Positions 31,103 to 41,519 are shown, counted from the stretch's first letter. The stretch: DNA of 64,000 bases from Isochrysis galbana (GCA_018136815.1 CM030942.1:869797-933796); one strand, 5' to 3'. Made by a program: numbers and translations. Notes: generated by a model from the sequence alone, not told the origin.

Positions 31103-31705
31103 GCAAGGCTGATCTCACTCTTGGAGATTGCCTGCGAGGGCGCGCCGGCAGCTAGCGCGGAACGCGGTTCTTGTGGGGAGCTCATGGAGCTTTCCTCGGG
31201 GGTGACTACGGGCATGGTGATCGACGCACGACGCACGACGCACGCACGGAGCACGGTGGGCGCGGAAGTGCGGAAGGAGGCTTGTGGGAGGTGGTGGCAG
31301 GCGACTGGGGGTGGCTCAGGCGCGTGCTTGACTTGTATTGACTTGTTGACTCGGGGTATAGACTCGGGAACTCGGGGGGACTCGCTTGGGAACACGGTGG
31401 GACTCGACGAAGTTGCTACAAAATCACTCCCAAGAAACCAAAAACCAAAGTCCTTGGGCTCAGAAAACTAACGTAAACACTCCGGAATCATACGATAAAC
31501 AAACCCCTCCCCGCGCGGCGAAGGCTGAAGTCGCGATCGCTCGTCATGCGCGAAGATATACGGAAAGAGAGCGCATAACTACGCCACCGAAGGGTTCGAA
31601 CTATCGTTAAAGTGAAACTCGTCCGCTGAAGCCAACGCGGAGGGTCGAGGATGTCAGTGCAAGGCTGATCTCACTCTTGGAGATTGCCTGCGAGGGCGCG
31701 CCGGC
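31103..31705 (-). repeat. Two ORF1-like remnants sharing a 47-bp direct repeat
   Basis: The same 47 bp occur at 31103-31149 and 31659-31705. On the minus strand both encode AGAPSQAISKSEISLALT, which aligns with LAAGAPPRLVSNEETSFAPT of the ORF1-like frame near 7380. The region between has tandem ACGCACGAC/GACTCGGG-type short repeats (31225-31385) and no gene. Confidence 0.5.
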
Positions 31706-31871
31706 TAGGGCCAGGTCAATACTTCTAGCAAAACTTGCCCAAACTTCTCGGCCAAACTTGCGGGAATCTTGTAACGGACTACACAAACTTCTCGTGCAAC
31801 TTCTCACAATTTGTCGTCCCGAAAGTAGCCGCAGGTGCATCCGCAACACGTTTCCCTTGCTTGTGAGAGGG

Positions 31872-32275
31872 CATGGGGCAGCTCAAACCCGAGCTCAGCG
31901 CACATCGCCTGTGGGACCAAACCTCATCTCTATTCGACGCGCAGCTGTTCGCAGCACTGACATTCAAGCAGTTTGTTTGGGTGGTTCAACAGGCACGGCT
32001 CGTTCGCCGACGCCGCAAGCGCCGCGAATGCGATGGAGGTTGACATGGGCAAGGTTGCGGTGGAGCTAAGCGAGAAGAACCGCCGCACCGGGTCACGTGG
32101 TCCGCTCAAGAAAGCCGAGCGTGTGTCCCCGCTAAAGGGTCTATGTGGGTATTCTCAATGTGCTGTGCAGAAGCCGAAGCGACCCCAGTATAGGTGCTTT
32201 GCCTGTCGCGAAGGTATCGGCAGCCATTATCACTTGTCGTGCTTCTTTGCCACCCACCGGTGTCTCCGAGAATAG
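31872..32275 (+). pseudogene. Possible piggyBac-like transposase C-terminus with Cys-rich finger
   Basis: The final frame (31973-32275) ends in a Cys/His cluster: CGYSQCAVQ, then YRCFACREGIGSHYHLSCFF, ATHRC. This resembles the C-terminal cysteine-rich domain of piggyBac transposases (C-x2-C...YYCxxC...H...CF..YH). An overlapping upstream frame from the ATG at 31872 (LFAALTFKQFVWVVQQARLV) could be the preceding helical part in another phase, so the copy is probably frameshifted. It may instead be an unrelated small zinc protein. Confidence 0.35.
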
Positions 32276-32913
32276 TTGGAGGTTTTTGCCCGATTTTGTC
32301 CGTTTTTGCATTTTCCGTGATTTCGCACTGTTGGAAAGCCTCTATAGACTTAATCCTGGAGCCCATGCTGCATAGGGTGTTCTATCCTGCCTATGTGGAG
32401 GCCACACAGCTAAAAAAACAAGGCTAGCGAGCCCGCCAACCCAAATGCCGACATCAAAAAATCGGCTTATAGGGACGTACTAGGGTTAAGGGCGATGTCA
32501 ATAGAGATAGGGGAGTACCCTAGTCTAGTAGGTGTGTAGCCCAGAATCTTCAGGTGTTTTTTCCTTTTCTTTTTTTTTTGCTTCGTTGACGAGAGACAAG
32601 AGGACCCTCCCCCCCCTTCCGGTGTTTTTCCCCGGAGGGGGGGGGGGGGGGGGGGCAGCGGCGGGGCATTCGGGAAATATCTGGCCGCCTTTTTCTTCGC
32701 GGAACGCATCGCTTCTCTCTCTCATCATGAATGCCTCTCTTCTCTCACCTCAAAAAAACTGAGAACCGATGCAGCCATTTAGTTGCTGCGCTCTCTCCCG
32801 GCAGTAAAAGAGATCTGGGCAGCATGGGGGTGGAGGCGACCCGTGCCCGCGTGCCCGCCGCCCGTCCGGTGCACTTTCACGTTAGTTCGCGAATCTGGGA
32901 CCCTCGGCCGAGG
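32276..32913. other. Repeat C copy, G run and GST promoter region
   Basis: From 32468 to 32570 lies a minus-strand copy of repeat C. A G run of about 18 follows at 32637-32656. The remaining 250 nt are upstream of the GST; the frame is open in this stretch, but conservation begins only after the ATG at 32914. Confidence 0.5.
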
Positions 32914-33610
32914 ATGCTCGGCCGCCTCGCTCTCTCGCTCTCGCTGCTCTCCGCCTCGGCATCGCTCGTGCGCACTGATCGGTGGACCAACCTGGCTCGC
33001 CGGCTCCCCGCACATGCCGGCCCCCTTGCTCCACCCGCCCTTGCCCAGCGCCAGCCAGCCGACCGCCCGGCAGCGCCTGTCACCTTATATCGCGACACAA
33101 ACGGATGGTGTCCGTTCTGTGAGAGGGTCTGGCTGCAGCTGCAGAACAAAGGGGTGCCATACGAGGAAGTCCTCATCAACCTGCAGGATAAGCCTCAGTG
33201 GTATAAAGATATGGTCCCAACCCAATTGGTGAGAATGCTGGAGCGTGCTTGGAGCCCTTGCCACCTGCATACCCCTACGATGTGTGCTCACACACGCCTT
33301 CGAAGTCACAGCGGCTTGCATCGCGGTGTAGGTCCCTGCAGTCAAAATCCATCATTCTGACGACGACTCGGAGCTGGTGTGGGAATCCGAAGCGATCATG
33401 CGAAGGCTAGAAGAAGTCTATCCTGAAAAGCCGATGATGCCTCCTGAAGGAACAGAAGCTAGGGCAACGGCTGAGGCAATGCTTGCAGGTGCTGGTGCTT
33501 TGAGTGCCGCAGGCTTTCAGTATGCTTCAAGCATTCGACGAAGCCCATTCATTGGATCATTGGTTGCGAATGAGCCAGAATGGCCAGATCCTGCGTACGA
33601 CGGGCGGTGA
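32914..33610 (+). CDS. Glutathione S-transferase-like protein with CPFC thioredoxin-fold motif (two exons)
   Basis: Exon 1 is 32914-33228 and exon 2 is 33332-33610; the intron is GT-AG, phase 0, and joins PTQL to VPAVKIHHSDD, the expected cis-Pro (VPAV) position of the GST thioredoxin fold. An N-terminal signal or transit stretch (MLGRLALSLSLLSASASLV) precedes VTLYRDTNGWCPFCERVWLQ. CPFC matches omega/DHAR-type GSTs and glutaredoxins, which use a cysteine rather than Tyr or Ser for thiol transfer. ESEAIMRRLEEVYPE is the usual E-S-x-x-I glutathione-contact segment. The helical C-terminal domain is short (total 197 residues against about 240 usual), so the 3' end may be truncated or a splice (GTATGC after GGFQ) may be missed. 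Confidence 0.7.
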
Positions 33611-34390
33611 TGTCCGAGCATGCACCGCGTTCCGGTGGAGATGCCTACTCATGGTCAGCCGCAGTTGCGACTTTTCAACGCATTTTTTCAAACGGAACGT
33701 TGACTCCGTCTCAGCAGACCGTTATTCGTAGGGCAGATAATGCTGCCCTCCGTGAGCTTAGCCGCCTACGGAACGACATGATGACTGAGGGCGTTCACCC
33801 CACTGCAGCTCTTGCCGCAGCTCAGGTGCGCAGAGTCCCCCTAGACGGATCTCCAATTTAGCTAGGCGCCGTTTCATGAGTACATGGCGGCCAAGACCGA
33901 GCCAGCTGGCGGTTGCAACCGCACGCAGTAGCTCCATGTGTCGACCGGTGAACTCACCTTACGCTTGTCATGCTGAACTCCGCAGAAGTTGATCGGCAAT
34001 TGGGAATCAGTCGTTGCCGACGCCATATGCGAGAGCCCCAAGTCTCAAAAGCACCTTCGCCGGTTGGATGCGGAAGACAGTGAGATCATCGAAAGAACTC
34101 TCGCTGACTGTGCGGCTCGCTTGTTGCATGCAGCAGGGCACTGGTGTGAAGACGACGCCGAGGGAGAGGATGACGACGACGACGAGGAGCGAGCTCTTTT
34201 TGAAAGAGACGTGCGTGGAGATGCTATCGAGCACAAGATTCGGGCGGAGACAGCACGTTTTGTCGCCTCTCGTCTCTGTGCGCCGCGAGATATGGGCGCA
34301 GAGGCAGCATGTGCAATGCGAGCAGTACTCATGCAGATGGCGAGCGAATCGGAAGCACTTGCATGGCAGCAATCTGGGGGCCTCTTCTGA
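33610..34390 (+). CDS. Unidentified two-exon protein overlapping the GST stop codon
   Basis: Exon 1 is 33610-33825 and exon 2 is 33986-34390, joined by a GT-AG intron in phase 0, giving 206 residues. The ATG overlaps the GST stop (TGATG). The sequence is mixed helical: YSWSAAVATFQRIFSNG, LRELSRLRNDMM, then after the join KLIGNWESVVADAI and LDAEDSEIIERTLADC, an acidic run (DDAEGEDDDDDEE) and a final helix (AACAMRAVLMQMASE). No family recognised. Because a separate start overlapping a stop is unusual in eukaryotes, it may instead be the downstream part of the GST transcript or of a fused protein. Confidence 0.5.
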
Positions 34391-34474
34391 TATGGATGAA
34401 ATGAAGGCCCTTCACGGTCGCTGGCAGAAGACCTACCATCCCACCATCTCTTGTGACCTGAGAATTGAACAACT

Positions 34475-34640
34475 ATCTTAAAAAAGATATGGTCGTGGAG
34501 CGCGCGTCGCTCCCCTCTTCCCCTGCCGTCATCCCCGCCGCGCCGGCCGATTGGGCCGCGACCAACGCCGCGCCACCGAAGCGAGCGCGAGCAGCACCCA
34601 AAAAAATCCTTTTAACTGTTTACTGCCGGAGCATGCAAAT
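34475..34640 (+). repeat. Degraded hairpin repeat near the end of the unknown gene
   Basis: AACTATCTTAAAAAAGATA forms a hairpin before TGGTCGTGGAGCGCGCGTC, and the short frame VERASLPSSP ... PKRARA continues as in family A. It ends with AAAAAAATCCTTTTAA, an end also seen near 757 and 1206. The remaining gap to 34993 has no gene. Confidence 0.45.
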
Positions 34641-34993
34641 GGATGCTTCAAAAGACATATTTCGTCCCTGCTCGCGCAACGCCTTGACGGGTGCCCATGA
34701 GGTGCTGGGGGAGCCTCAGGGACATCCTTCCCCACATTCCCACCCATTCACAACACAATAGGTCGAGATTGTAGTATGGAATGATGGAGAAAATAGTATT
34801 AAAATAGGCCCAGGGGCGAAGCAGCCATTTGGATGCTTCAGTTTACCAAATAATCCACGTGTGCACGTTAGAAAGAGGTGTGCTCGGATAGGGCGGCGGA
34901 GGGGCGAGGGGAGGGCGGCGCGGCGCAACGGAGTGGGACTGGGAGGGAAAGGGGGGGGATCCGGTGCGGTTCCTATTAAGAGATTTGGCTACC

Positions 34994-36650
34994 CTAGGTG
35001 ATGTTTCTTATGTCCAGTCCTCTCGCCGCCTGCAAGAGGTCTTCTGATGCTCCTAGGTTGAAATCCTTGTCTATAGTATACAGGGGGCTTATCATTTTCC
35101 GGATATGTTTGTTGCTCGGGGCGTGTAGCCCCATGTTCTCGCGCTGTTTTTTTAACCTTTGAAAGAAACCGACCTTCGCCGTTACTAATAAGTGGTATCT
35201 CGTAAGGATCGCTCTCAAGATTGTTCTAACGGACCTACCGTCCGCGTTGCCATATTGGATGTTATATAAGTCCGTGAGGATGTATCTCCACGCCAGGATA
35301 CCTAAGTACCCCGAGGAGGGATGCGGTCTGTCTACCTGGTAGCAAAAGAGACGTTGGGCTATCTCGGAGCCCGGCCTCAGATTTGTCCCCAGAAGCCCTT
35401 CTATGAATTCGAAGATGGGCGCCGTCGCGATGCACGTGGCTATGTGGGTGGAGCTTTCGGGGGCTATACCACAAAAGCGGCACGTCGGATCGTCAGCGAA
35501 CCGGTTCGCCGTGGCTATTCTCCTATGCAGGACGTGTTTGAAGTGCATATATGAGTCTCTTGGCGTTAAAAAGTTGTATTTGTATACCTGAGATACTTGT
35601 TTCCATTTCCCGGAGATGTCCGGCAGTCGTTTTTCCCACCTCAATGTGGATTTTTGTTTCTTCGTTTTTCTCATTGCGAGAAACGCTCTGGTCAGCGCCT
35701 TGACGTTAACATCCTCTAGGGTTTTGTTCGCGCCTTTGAACGTGTATGTATTCTTGTGGTATCGGGTACGCCGTCTCGGCCGGACCGTCGTACGCTCGTC
35801 CCCATTTCAATGGGGTGCATAATTCTTCTGGTGATGGCTGCGGGTTGGCCCTTTCATAGATATGGGGTTCCCCCATCACATTGAGCTTGACTACGTGATA
35901 GACTCCACTCCGGCGCAGATAATATTTGTGTTCTTTGTCCACCCGGATGTCTCCTAGGTCATGCGCATCCGGGTCTTCTTGGGGGGCTAACTCTTGTTCT
36001 CCCGGAGTGGGGGGAGGAGACACCTCTTTCTTCCTAAGCAGGTTCATATATTCATTCGTGGCATCCGCCATTCTTGCTCTAGACCATTCGGCTATCTTCT
36101 CCCATGACTTTAGAAATGGACCTATCGAGATGTAGTTGCCTCTATGGCGTATCCAGCGTTCTCCTTCCGGCAGGTAAGCCGCGCAGTCTTCCGTGGTGTA
36201 TATCTCTCCCGTGTCCGGGTTAATCGTATTATGCACAATAACCGTTTGTAAAGATTCCCACTTTGTAAAGATGCACTTTGTAAAGATTCCCACTTTGTAA
36301 CACTTTGTAAAGATGCACAATAACCGTCTATGTGAGTGATGTAATGCCGGAGCTTTATGAAAACAGTCATACCATATCGGGGATCCCAGAGTCCCTTCCC
36401 TCGTGTTGGTTTCCCTAAGGAACTTGATTCGTCTGAAATTATCGAGCGCTTGCTTCCAAAATGCCGGCAGCGTATTGCTCCCACGGATGCTAGCCGAGAG
36501 GCTTCGTGCGTCGACTTTCGAAAATACCGCCGCTCTCCCCAATGGGGTGCGGCTGAACCACTGGTCTAGGGCGGTCTTCCAATCCAGCGTATGCGTGCCG
36601 TGGGCTGATTGGTTCAGACGCTCTACTGATGCCACCTGAAGACGGAACAT
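34994..36650 (-). pseudogene. Non-LTR retrotransposon ORF2, C-terminal half, frameshifted
   Basis: Two overlapping minus-strand frames form one copy: 36650-35706 (ALDQWFSRTPLGRAAVFSKV, LPAFWKQALDNFRRIK) and 35674-34994 (HFKHVLHRRIATANRFAD, the knuckle CRFCGIAPESSTHIATC, LGILAWRYILTDLYNI). They are separated by a 4-nt tandem duplication (ATACATAC near 35746) that breaks the frame. Family alignment with 11241-12936 continues smoothly if that duplication is ignored. A small in-frame tandem array lies at 36236-36325. Confidence 0.85.
36236..36325. repeat. Short tandem insertion inside the LINE copy
   Basis: CTTTGTAAAGATTCCCA and CTTTGTAAAGATGCAC units alternate about five times, flanked by the same GCACAATAACCG on both sides. 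The frame of the LINE copy is kept. It looks like local slippage or template switching. Confidence 0.75.
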
Positions 36651-36659
36651 TTAGCAGGG

Positions 36660-37169
36660 AGAGGATTTCAGTGTTGAATTTCGCTTGTGTGTCATGTTTA
36701 CAAGCGTGCAAAGGGGCAACAAGGGGAAAGGGGCACACACCGACAATGCCAACCTGACACCAAAGTCAACCTCAGTGAGGTTGGCTCCGTCAAATGTTAG
36801 TGCGATGAGGATGGGATCGTCCTTGGTACCGAGAGCCGAGAGCCCACCCATGGTTGAGTCCTTGCTTTGCTCCATGGCCATGCTGATGGTGTGGCCGAGA
36901 TTCTCCACCTCACATCCTCGCCCGTCATCGTGTGCTCGGGTCGCCCCCTCGTGGCTGACGATCTTGTCGAGCGCCTCCCTCATCGGCGCGATCGGGACAA
37001 GATCGACAAGTTTGATGTTGGAGCCCTGCATGATGGTGTGCCTGTGCCTCTCCTCTCCCTCCTCGGTCAAGGTTACGTCCCACATGAAGATGTCGTTCAT
37101 CCAACGCAGCACATTCCAGGAGAGCCCGGAGCACAAGCGCAGCAAGTTCCACTTCTCGACGGAAAACAC
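36660..37169 (-). pseudogene. Mobile-element protein fragment, antisense to the hAT transposase
   Basis: The minus frame is evenly composed and phrase-like: DPILIALTFDGANLTEVDFG, EALDKIVSHEGATRAHDD, ENLGHTISMAMEQSKDSTM. The phrase IALTFDGANLT recalls the short DGA-containing strand in domain proteins of some algal transposons (kisgDGAnlt). It lies between a LINE copy and the hAT remnant and has neither start nor end, so it is a fragment of another element. Confidence 0.35.
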
Positions 37170-38880
37170 GCCGCGCAGGTGCTGACGGTCGTCAAGAGCT
37201 TCCTAGAGAGCGGCATCCCTTTGTCGAAGGTGGACGAGTTGCGCCCTGTCTTTGAGCTTGCTGGCCACCCGCTAGCCGACAGCTCGCATTTGAAGGGATT
37301 TATACCAAAGATCTTGGCTAGAGAGATAGCCCTAGTCAAGGAGGAGATAGTCGGCGAGTTCTTCTCGATCTCCTTCGACGGAACGACGCGGCTGGGCGAG
37401 GCTATCAACGTTTGTGTCAGGTTTGTTTGCGCTGATTTCAAATGCATTAGCACCCGTTTGCTCGCACTGGTCACCACCGCCAAGCACATGGACGGCATTG
37501 GGTTGTATAGGCTTATCTCTAACATCCTTCTGAGGAATCTGAGTCTCGATCCCGCGAGAGTCGTCGGCATCTCACGCGACAGCTGTTCGACGAATGGTAA
37601 AGCATGCTCACAGTTGCTGACCTTGTGTGCGAACGCCGTTGACATCCTTTGTGCTTGTGTCTCACACTCTCCAGCACACGGGCGATCACTTGCACTTGGA
37701 TACTGTGGAGGAGTTCCTAACACCATGGTTGTCACTTGTGTCTCACACACACTCAGCTCGCCTTGTTTGGGCTGATATGATCGGAACATCCATGAAAGGT
37801 TACTCGAAGACCCGGTGGTGGTCAAGATGGGAGGTGATGAAGGATTTGGCGATGAACTTCGGTCAGCTGGAAGCATTTGTCGATCGGCTTGCACAGGAGG
37901 GCATAGGAGAAGCTAGCACCAAGGCTCTCCGCTCCATTTTGACGGGGAAGCGCGACAATTTGGAATTAGAATTAGCGCTCGCCATGGATTTGGAGATATT
38001 ATGCAGCACCACATACAAGCTGGAGGGGGACGAGTTGGAAATCTTGTTGGTCCACGATGCGCTGGAGGGCATCCGCGAGCGTGGCCGGCGGCTCGGCTAT
38101 GAGGCATCAGATCTGCCAAATGCGGCAGCCATCTTAAGGAGGGACGAACCAATTGTGCTAGGAATGGATACTAACGAGTATTATGATGCTCCCCACCATA
38201 GGTGGTTCCAAGGTAAGATTTCCGCCATAAGGACGTCGGCGTGGACCATATCGTATATCGACGGCTCGAGTCTAGTGATCAATGATGAGCAGGAGGTTAG
38301 GAGGGCCATTGATGTGTGCTCTCTCCCTCAGTGGACTGCGCTCGTCAAGAAAGCGAAGGGCGCCTACGACTACTTGGAGGATCGGCTCAACAACAGATGT
38401 GCAGCTCCTTATTGGTGCAAGGAGCAGCACAGGATCACAGGGCTGTTGCGCGCATTCAACCCTGCGTTCGGGCATGGCAAAGTGGATGCATTGTGGGTGC
38501 AACGGCTTGCAAGCTTGCCATGCTTTGCTCATATTCAAGGAATCGCTGATCTATTGAGGAGAGAGCTTCCCGACTATTTGATTGCATGCCAAGGAACACA
38601 AGTTGATCATCGGGACGTGAAGGCATTTAGCAGGGAGGTGCTGCAATGGTGGGCTTCAAATAACTCGAAATTTCCGACATGGTCTCTCGCGGCGAGGATC
38701 GCATTTTGTCTCAGCCCAAATTCTGCATGTTGTGAACGGGTGTTTTCATTGTTGCAGTGTATGTTTGGTGCAAATCGTGCGTCCTCTTTGGCGGATCAAG
38801 TGGAGGCGTCAGTATTATTGCGATTCAATTGCAACCAGCGGATGAAAGTTCCGGCATCGAGCACAGATGGTGATTTATGA
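37150..38880 (+). pseudogene. hAT-family transposase with Tudor-like insertion, frameshifted
   Basis: The first part (to about 37665) reads VKEEIVGEFFSISFDGTTRL, RVVGISRDSCSTNGKAC; the second frame continues VSHTLQHTGDHLHLDTVEEF, KGYSKTRWWSRWEVMKDL and ends with WSLAARIAFCLSPNSACCER, VFSLL, the dimerisation region diagnostic of hAT transposases. The change of frame near 37665 falls in CTTGTGTCTCACAC, a phrase repeated 80 nt downstream, so a one-base slip is likely. Between them a segment near 38190-38310 (RWFQGKISAIRT, WTISYIDGSS, EQEVRRAID) has the pattern of a Tudor/chromo-barrel domain, unusual inside a transposase. I found no inverted ends. Confidence 0.7.
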
Positions 38881-39410
38881 TTTGTTACTTTGTTACTATG
38901 GTGTGCCGACGTGTATAAAGATGTGTGCGTGGCCCATGATCTATCTATGTATTATCATTATCAAGCAAAATGAGATGGGTAGGATTGTGGTATCATATTC
39001 CGTGCGAGTGAGGGCGTGCATGCATGCTGCGCGCCAGAGCCGGAGTTAGCCTCAACCAAGCCGTGTCGTCAATCACAGCTCACAGAGAGGAGGGGAGAGG
39101 GATGGATTGAAGATGGACAGGGAGAGGAGAGAGGGCAGAGGGGGGGGAGGAAGGGCTGGTGGAGAGTGAGTGGAGGGAGGGGGGTGGGGGTGGAGGGTGG
39201 TGATAGGAGAGGTGGGACACCGGGCGATCGGGCGATGACGCGGCGAAGGTATAGTTATGTGCTATTATAATACTAGATTGTGGATATTTCTTGAGATATT
39301 TGGGGGTGTGGGTTGGATATTTTTTGGATATATTTCATGGATATTTGGGCAAAAATTTGTGGATATCCTGGCCTACCCCTACAGGGGAAGACCGGCCAAC
39401 TACGGCACAC
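38881..39410. other. hAT 3' flank, purine-rich tract and repeat E
   Basis: GGGGAGGG-type purine stretch at 39090-39240. Repeat E (GGATATTT units) at 39260-39385 is inverted relative to the copy at 22975-23110. No host gene. Confidence 0.5.
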
Positions 39411-39683
39411 ATGTCCAGATGGGTGGCCCGTACATTAAAAACATATTCCATCGTGGCGCCCGTTGGTTTCGCATACCTTGGGCATTCCCTCCGCTCAGGC
39501 GCGTCGTCGGCCATTGAAGCGATCAAAGTGCCACGGGCCAGGGCGGATTGGCTAGGAGGTTGGGCTCCAGGGACGTCGACGCGAGAGAAACATTACATCG
39601 ACCCGACGGTGGGCCCGTCCACGGCTGCTTACGCACTCTTCGGTTGGCTCTTAGACCATGCCTACTCTGTCCAAGACACATAG
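39411..39683 (+). pseudogene. Tyrosine recombinase C-terminal fragment (DIRS/Ngaro or Crypton type)
   Basis: About 90 codons from ATG to stop. The order of catalytic elements fits a tyrosine recombinase: GHSLRSGASSAIEAI carries the H-x-x-R pair, LGGWAP the Trp that replaces the second His, and EKHYIDP the nucleophilic Tyr. The spacing between them (about 24 and 11 residues) is normal. In eukaryotes such enzymes come from DIRS, Ngaro or Crypton elements. The core and N-terminal domains are missing; upstream is repeat E. Confidence 0.65.
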
Positions 39684-39734
39684 GCAGCTTAGGCACATTC
39701 TCTACTTCCGTCGCATGCGGCGAGGGGTTCGGAT

Positions 39735-39969
39735 GGCAAATACACCCACCCGTGTGAGAAGCCGATCTCTTAGCTGGTACGAATGTAAGGTTTAGTAGTA
39801 ACCCCCGTTCGTAACGCTCCAGAGCTCTGGACTTCTCTCTCGGCTTTCGCTCTCCCGACCCACCCTATACCCATTATTAGGCTGTGCGCGTGCCTTAGGA
39901 GAATTAAAATTATCCTTATAGGCAAATACACCCACCCGTGTGAGAAGCCGATCTCTTAGCTGGTACGAA
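39735..39969. repeat. 49-bp direct repeats flanking a 137-bp spacer
   Basis: Identical 49-bp copies at 39735-39783 and 39921-39969 start GGCAAATACACCCACCCG and end TAGCTGGTACGAA. They lie just 3' of the tyrosine-recombinase fragment, where Ngaro/PAT-type DIRS elements carry split direct repeats. The spacer has no coding potential. Confidence 0.8.
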
Positions 39970-39983
39970 CTGTCTTTCGTTGG

Positions 39984-40181
39984 CAGCCTTTTCCTTTTCA
40001 CTGAAAATATCGAGGAAATTTCCCCTCCCCCCTCCCTCTCATCTCCCCCCCTCCCCCTCCCTCCCCCCCTGCTATCTGTTTTTCCCTCGAGGGAAGAAAC
40101 CTCTCCCCCCCCTCCCACCCCCCCTCGCCCATCCGTCGCAGCTCACGCGCCGGAGCTTTTTAACCCCCACCTGCGGCGGAG
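39984..40181. repeat. Pyrimidine-rich 5' flank of the P450-like gene
   Basis: CCCTCCC/CTCCCCC runs from about 40020 to 40135 directly precede the ATG at 40182, comparable with the CT tracts 5' of other genes in this window. No gene. Confidence 0.6.
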
Positions 40182-41519
40182 ATGCTGGTGTCGCTGCTGC
40201 AATGCACCGCTGTGGTGGTCCGGCTGAGCCGACCACCAATGATGGTGGCCAATCCGCCCAGCGTCGCGCTGCCAGGCCGCCCAGATGCCACGGACGAGGC
40301 GGAGTTCATGGCAGACCCGCGCGGCTTCTGCTCCAGCCGCATGCCTACAGATGGGGCAGTGTTTGCGACTGGAGCATTCGACAACGCGATCTTCGCAGGC
40401 AGCACCAAAGTCATTGACGCGGCAACAGAAGCTGGCGAGTGTGTGGATCTCGGGCAGCATCAGCTCCGAGAACCGTTTAGGGAACTGGTTGCTTCAGCTC
40501 CCGATGGCAAAACAGCTTTCGAGACCATCTGCGCCTCCTTCAACGACGAGTGTTATGCAGGGTTCTTCCAGTGGGTGCCACTTTTTAAGGAGACGGGAGG
40601 CTTTTCTACTTTCCGTTTTGAGGACTTCATTGACCCCCGCGTGCGCAAGGCACTCCCCGGCTTGCGCCGCGTGATATTCCGCGCCACGGCTCCAACTCTC
40701 CTCGGATCCAAGCTTGAGGATCTGCCAACATCACCCGGATTGGAGTCGCCAAAAGATTGGGGTAAAGCTTATGCCGAGTACGGTGCAGAGAAAATGAAGC
40801 CCGCCTCGCCCAGTTTTCCCCTTCTCTTCAAGCTTCCAACGATTGGCGGAGGTGGGCCATCTTTGGAGACTGCACTTGGGGCCGAGAAGGCGGGAGAGGT
40901 TCTATCGGTTGTTGAGCCTACAGCTGCTCTTGTTGCCTCGATGCTAAGAATGGTACAAGCTTATCCTGATTGGGATACGCGACTTGCGGATGAGCAAAAG
41001 CGTGCGCTTTCTGGGTCGAAGCCAGAATCGCCCATTGATTCCAAGATTCTGGGTGATATGCCCTCTCTTGAAGCCTTCGCATTGGAAACCCTTCGGATGT
41101 ACCCGCCATCGCGTCCAAGCCAGCTTCGGCTGACACGCAAGATTGATGTCGACGGGATGGAGCTTCCTGCAGGTGCTATCGTTGCCCCTGAGCCGTTTGT
41201 CGGGCACTTTGTGCCATCGTTGTACGAGCGCCCAGATAGCTTCAACCCCGACCGATTCATGGGAGCCGAGATTCCTGCACCCAGCATGGGCTTCCCGGGC
41301 TATGGTGGAGTGCGTGGCAATACATCACGCGATTTGATCCTTTCGCTGGCCAAGGTGGCATTCGTGCAGATGCGCCGCATGCATGAAGTGAAGCTTCCCA
41401 CGGAGTTGCCGAATGTGGCAGGATATCCGCTCCACTCCATACCTGATTCTGTGGAGCTCAAGGCTGTACCGTACATGTACTACGAGCTTCAACGTGGAGT
41501 GCGTAAGCTTCGCTTCTAA
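40182..41519 (+). CDS. Cytochrome P450-like protein lacking the heme-ligand cysteine
   Basis: 445 residues from ATG, single exon. P450 landmarks: the K-helix ExxR (E302-T-L-R305, in LEAFALETLRMYPPSRPSQ), the following beta strands (TRKIDVDGMELPAGAIV) and the PERF-like motif YERPDSFNPDRFM. In the heme loop, G370-FPGYGGVRGNTSRDLIL, the position of the invariant Cys is N380, and no Cys lies nearby. The helix after it (LILSLAKVAFVQM) is as expected. The N-terminal 50 residues are unusual and not a clear membrane anchor. The loop pattern followed by Asp recalls CYP74-type enzymes (allene oxide synthase clan), which do keep the Cys. Without the thiolate ligand, normal monooxygenase chemistry is unlikely; heme may be bound differently or not at all. 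Confidence 0.75.
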   Translation: MLVSLLQCTAVVVRLSRPPMMVANPPSVALPGRPDATDEAEFMADPRGFCSSRMPTDGAVFATGAFDNAIFAGSTKVIDAATEAGECVDLGQHQLREPFRELVASAPDGKTAFETICASFNDECYAGFFQWVPLFKETGGFSTFRFEDFIDPRVRKALPGLRRVIFRATAPTLLGSKLEDLPTSPGLESPKDWGKAYAEYGAEKMKPASPSFPLLFKLPTIGGGGPSLETALGAEKAGEVLSVVEPTAALVASMLRMVQAYPDWDTRLADEQKRALSGSKPESPIDSKILGDMPSLEAFALETLRMYPPSRPSQLRLTRKIDVDGMELPAGAIVAPEPFVGHFVPSLYERPDSFNPDRFMGAEIPAPSMGFPGYGGVRGNTSRDLILSLAKVAFVQMRRMHEVKLPTELPNVAGYPLHSIPDSVELKAVPYMYYELQRGVRKLRF

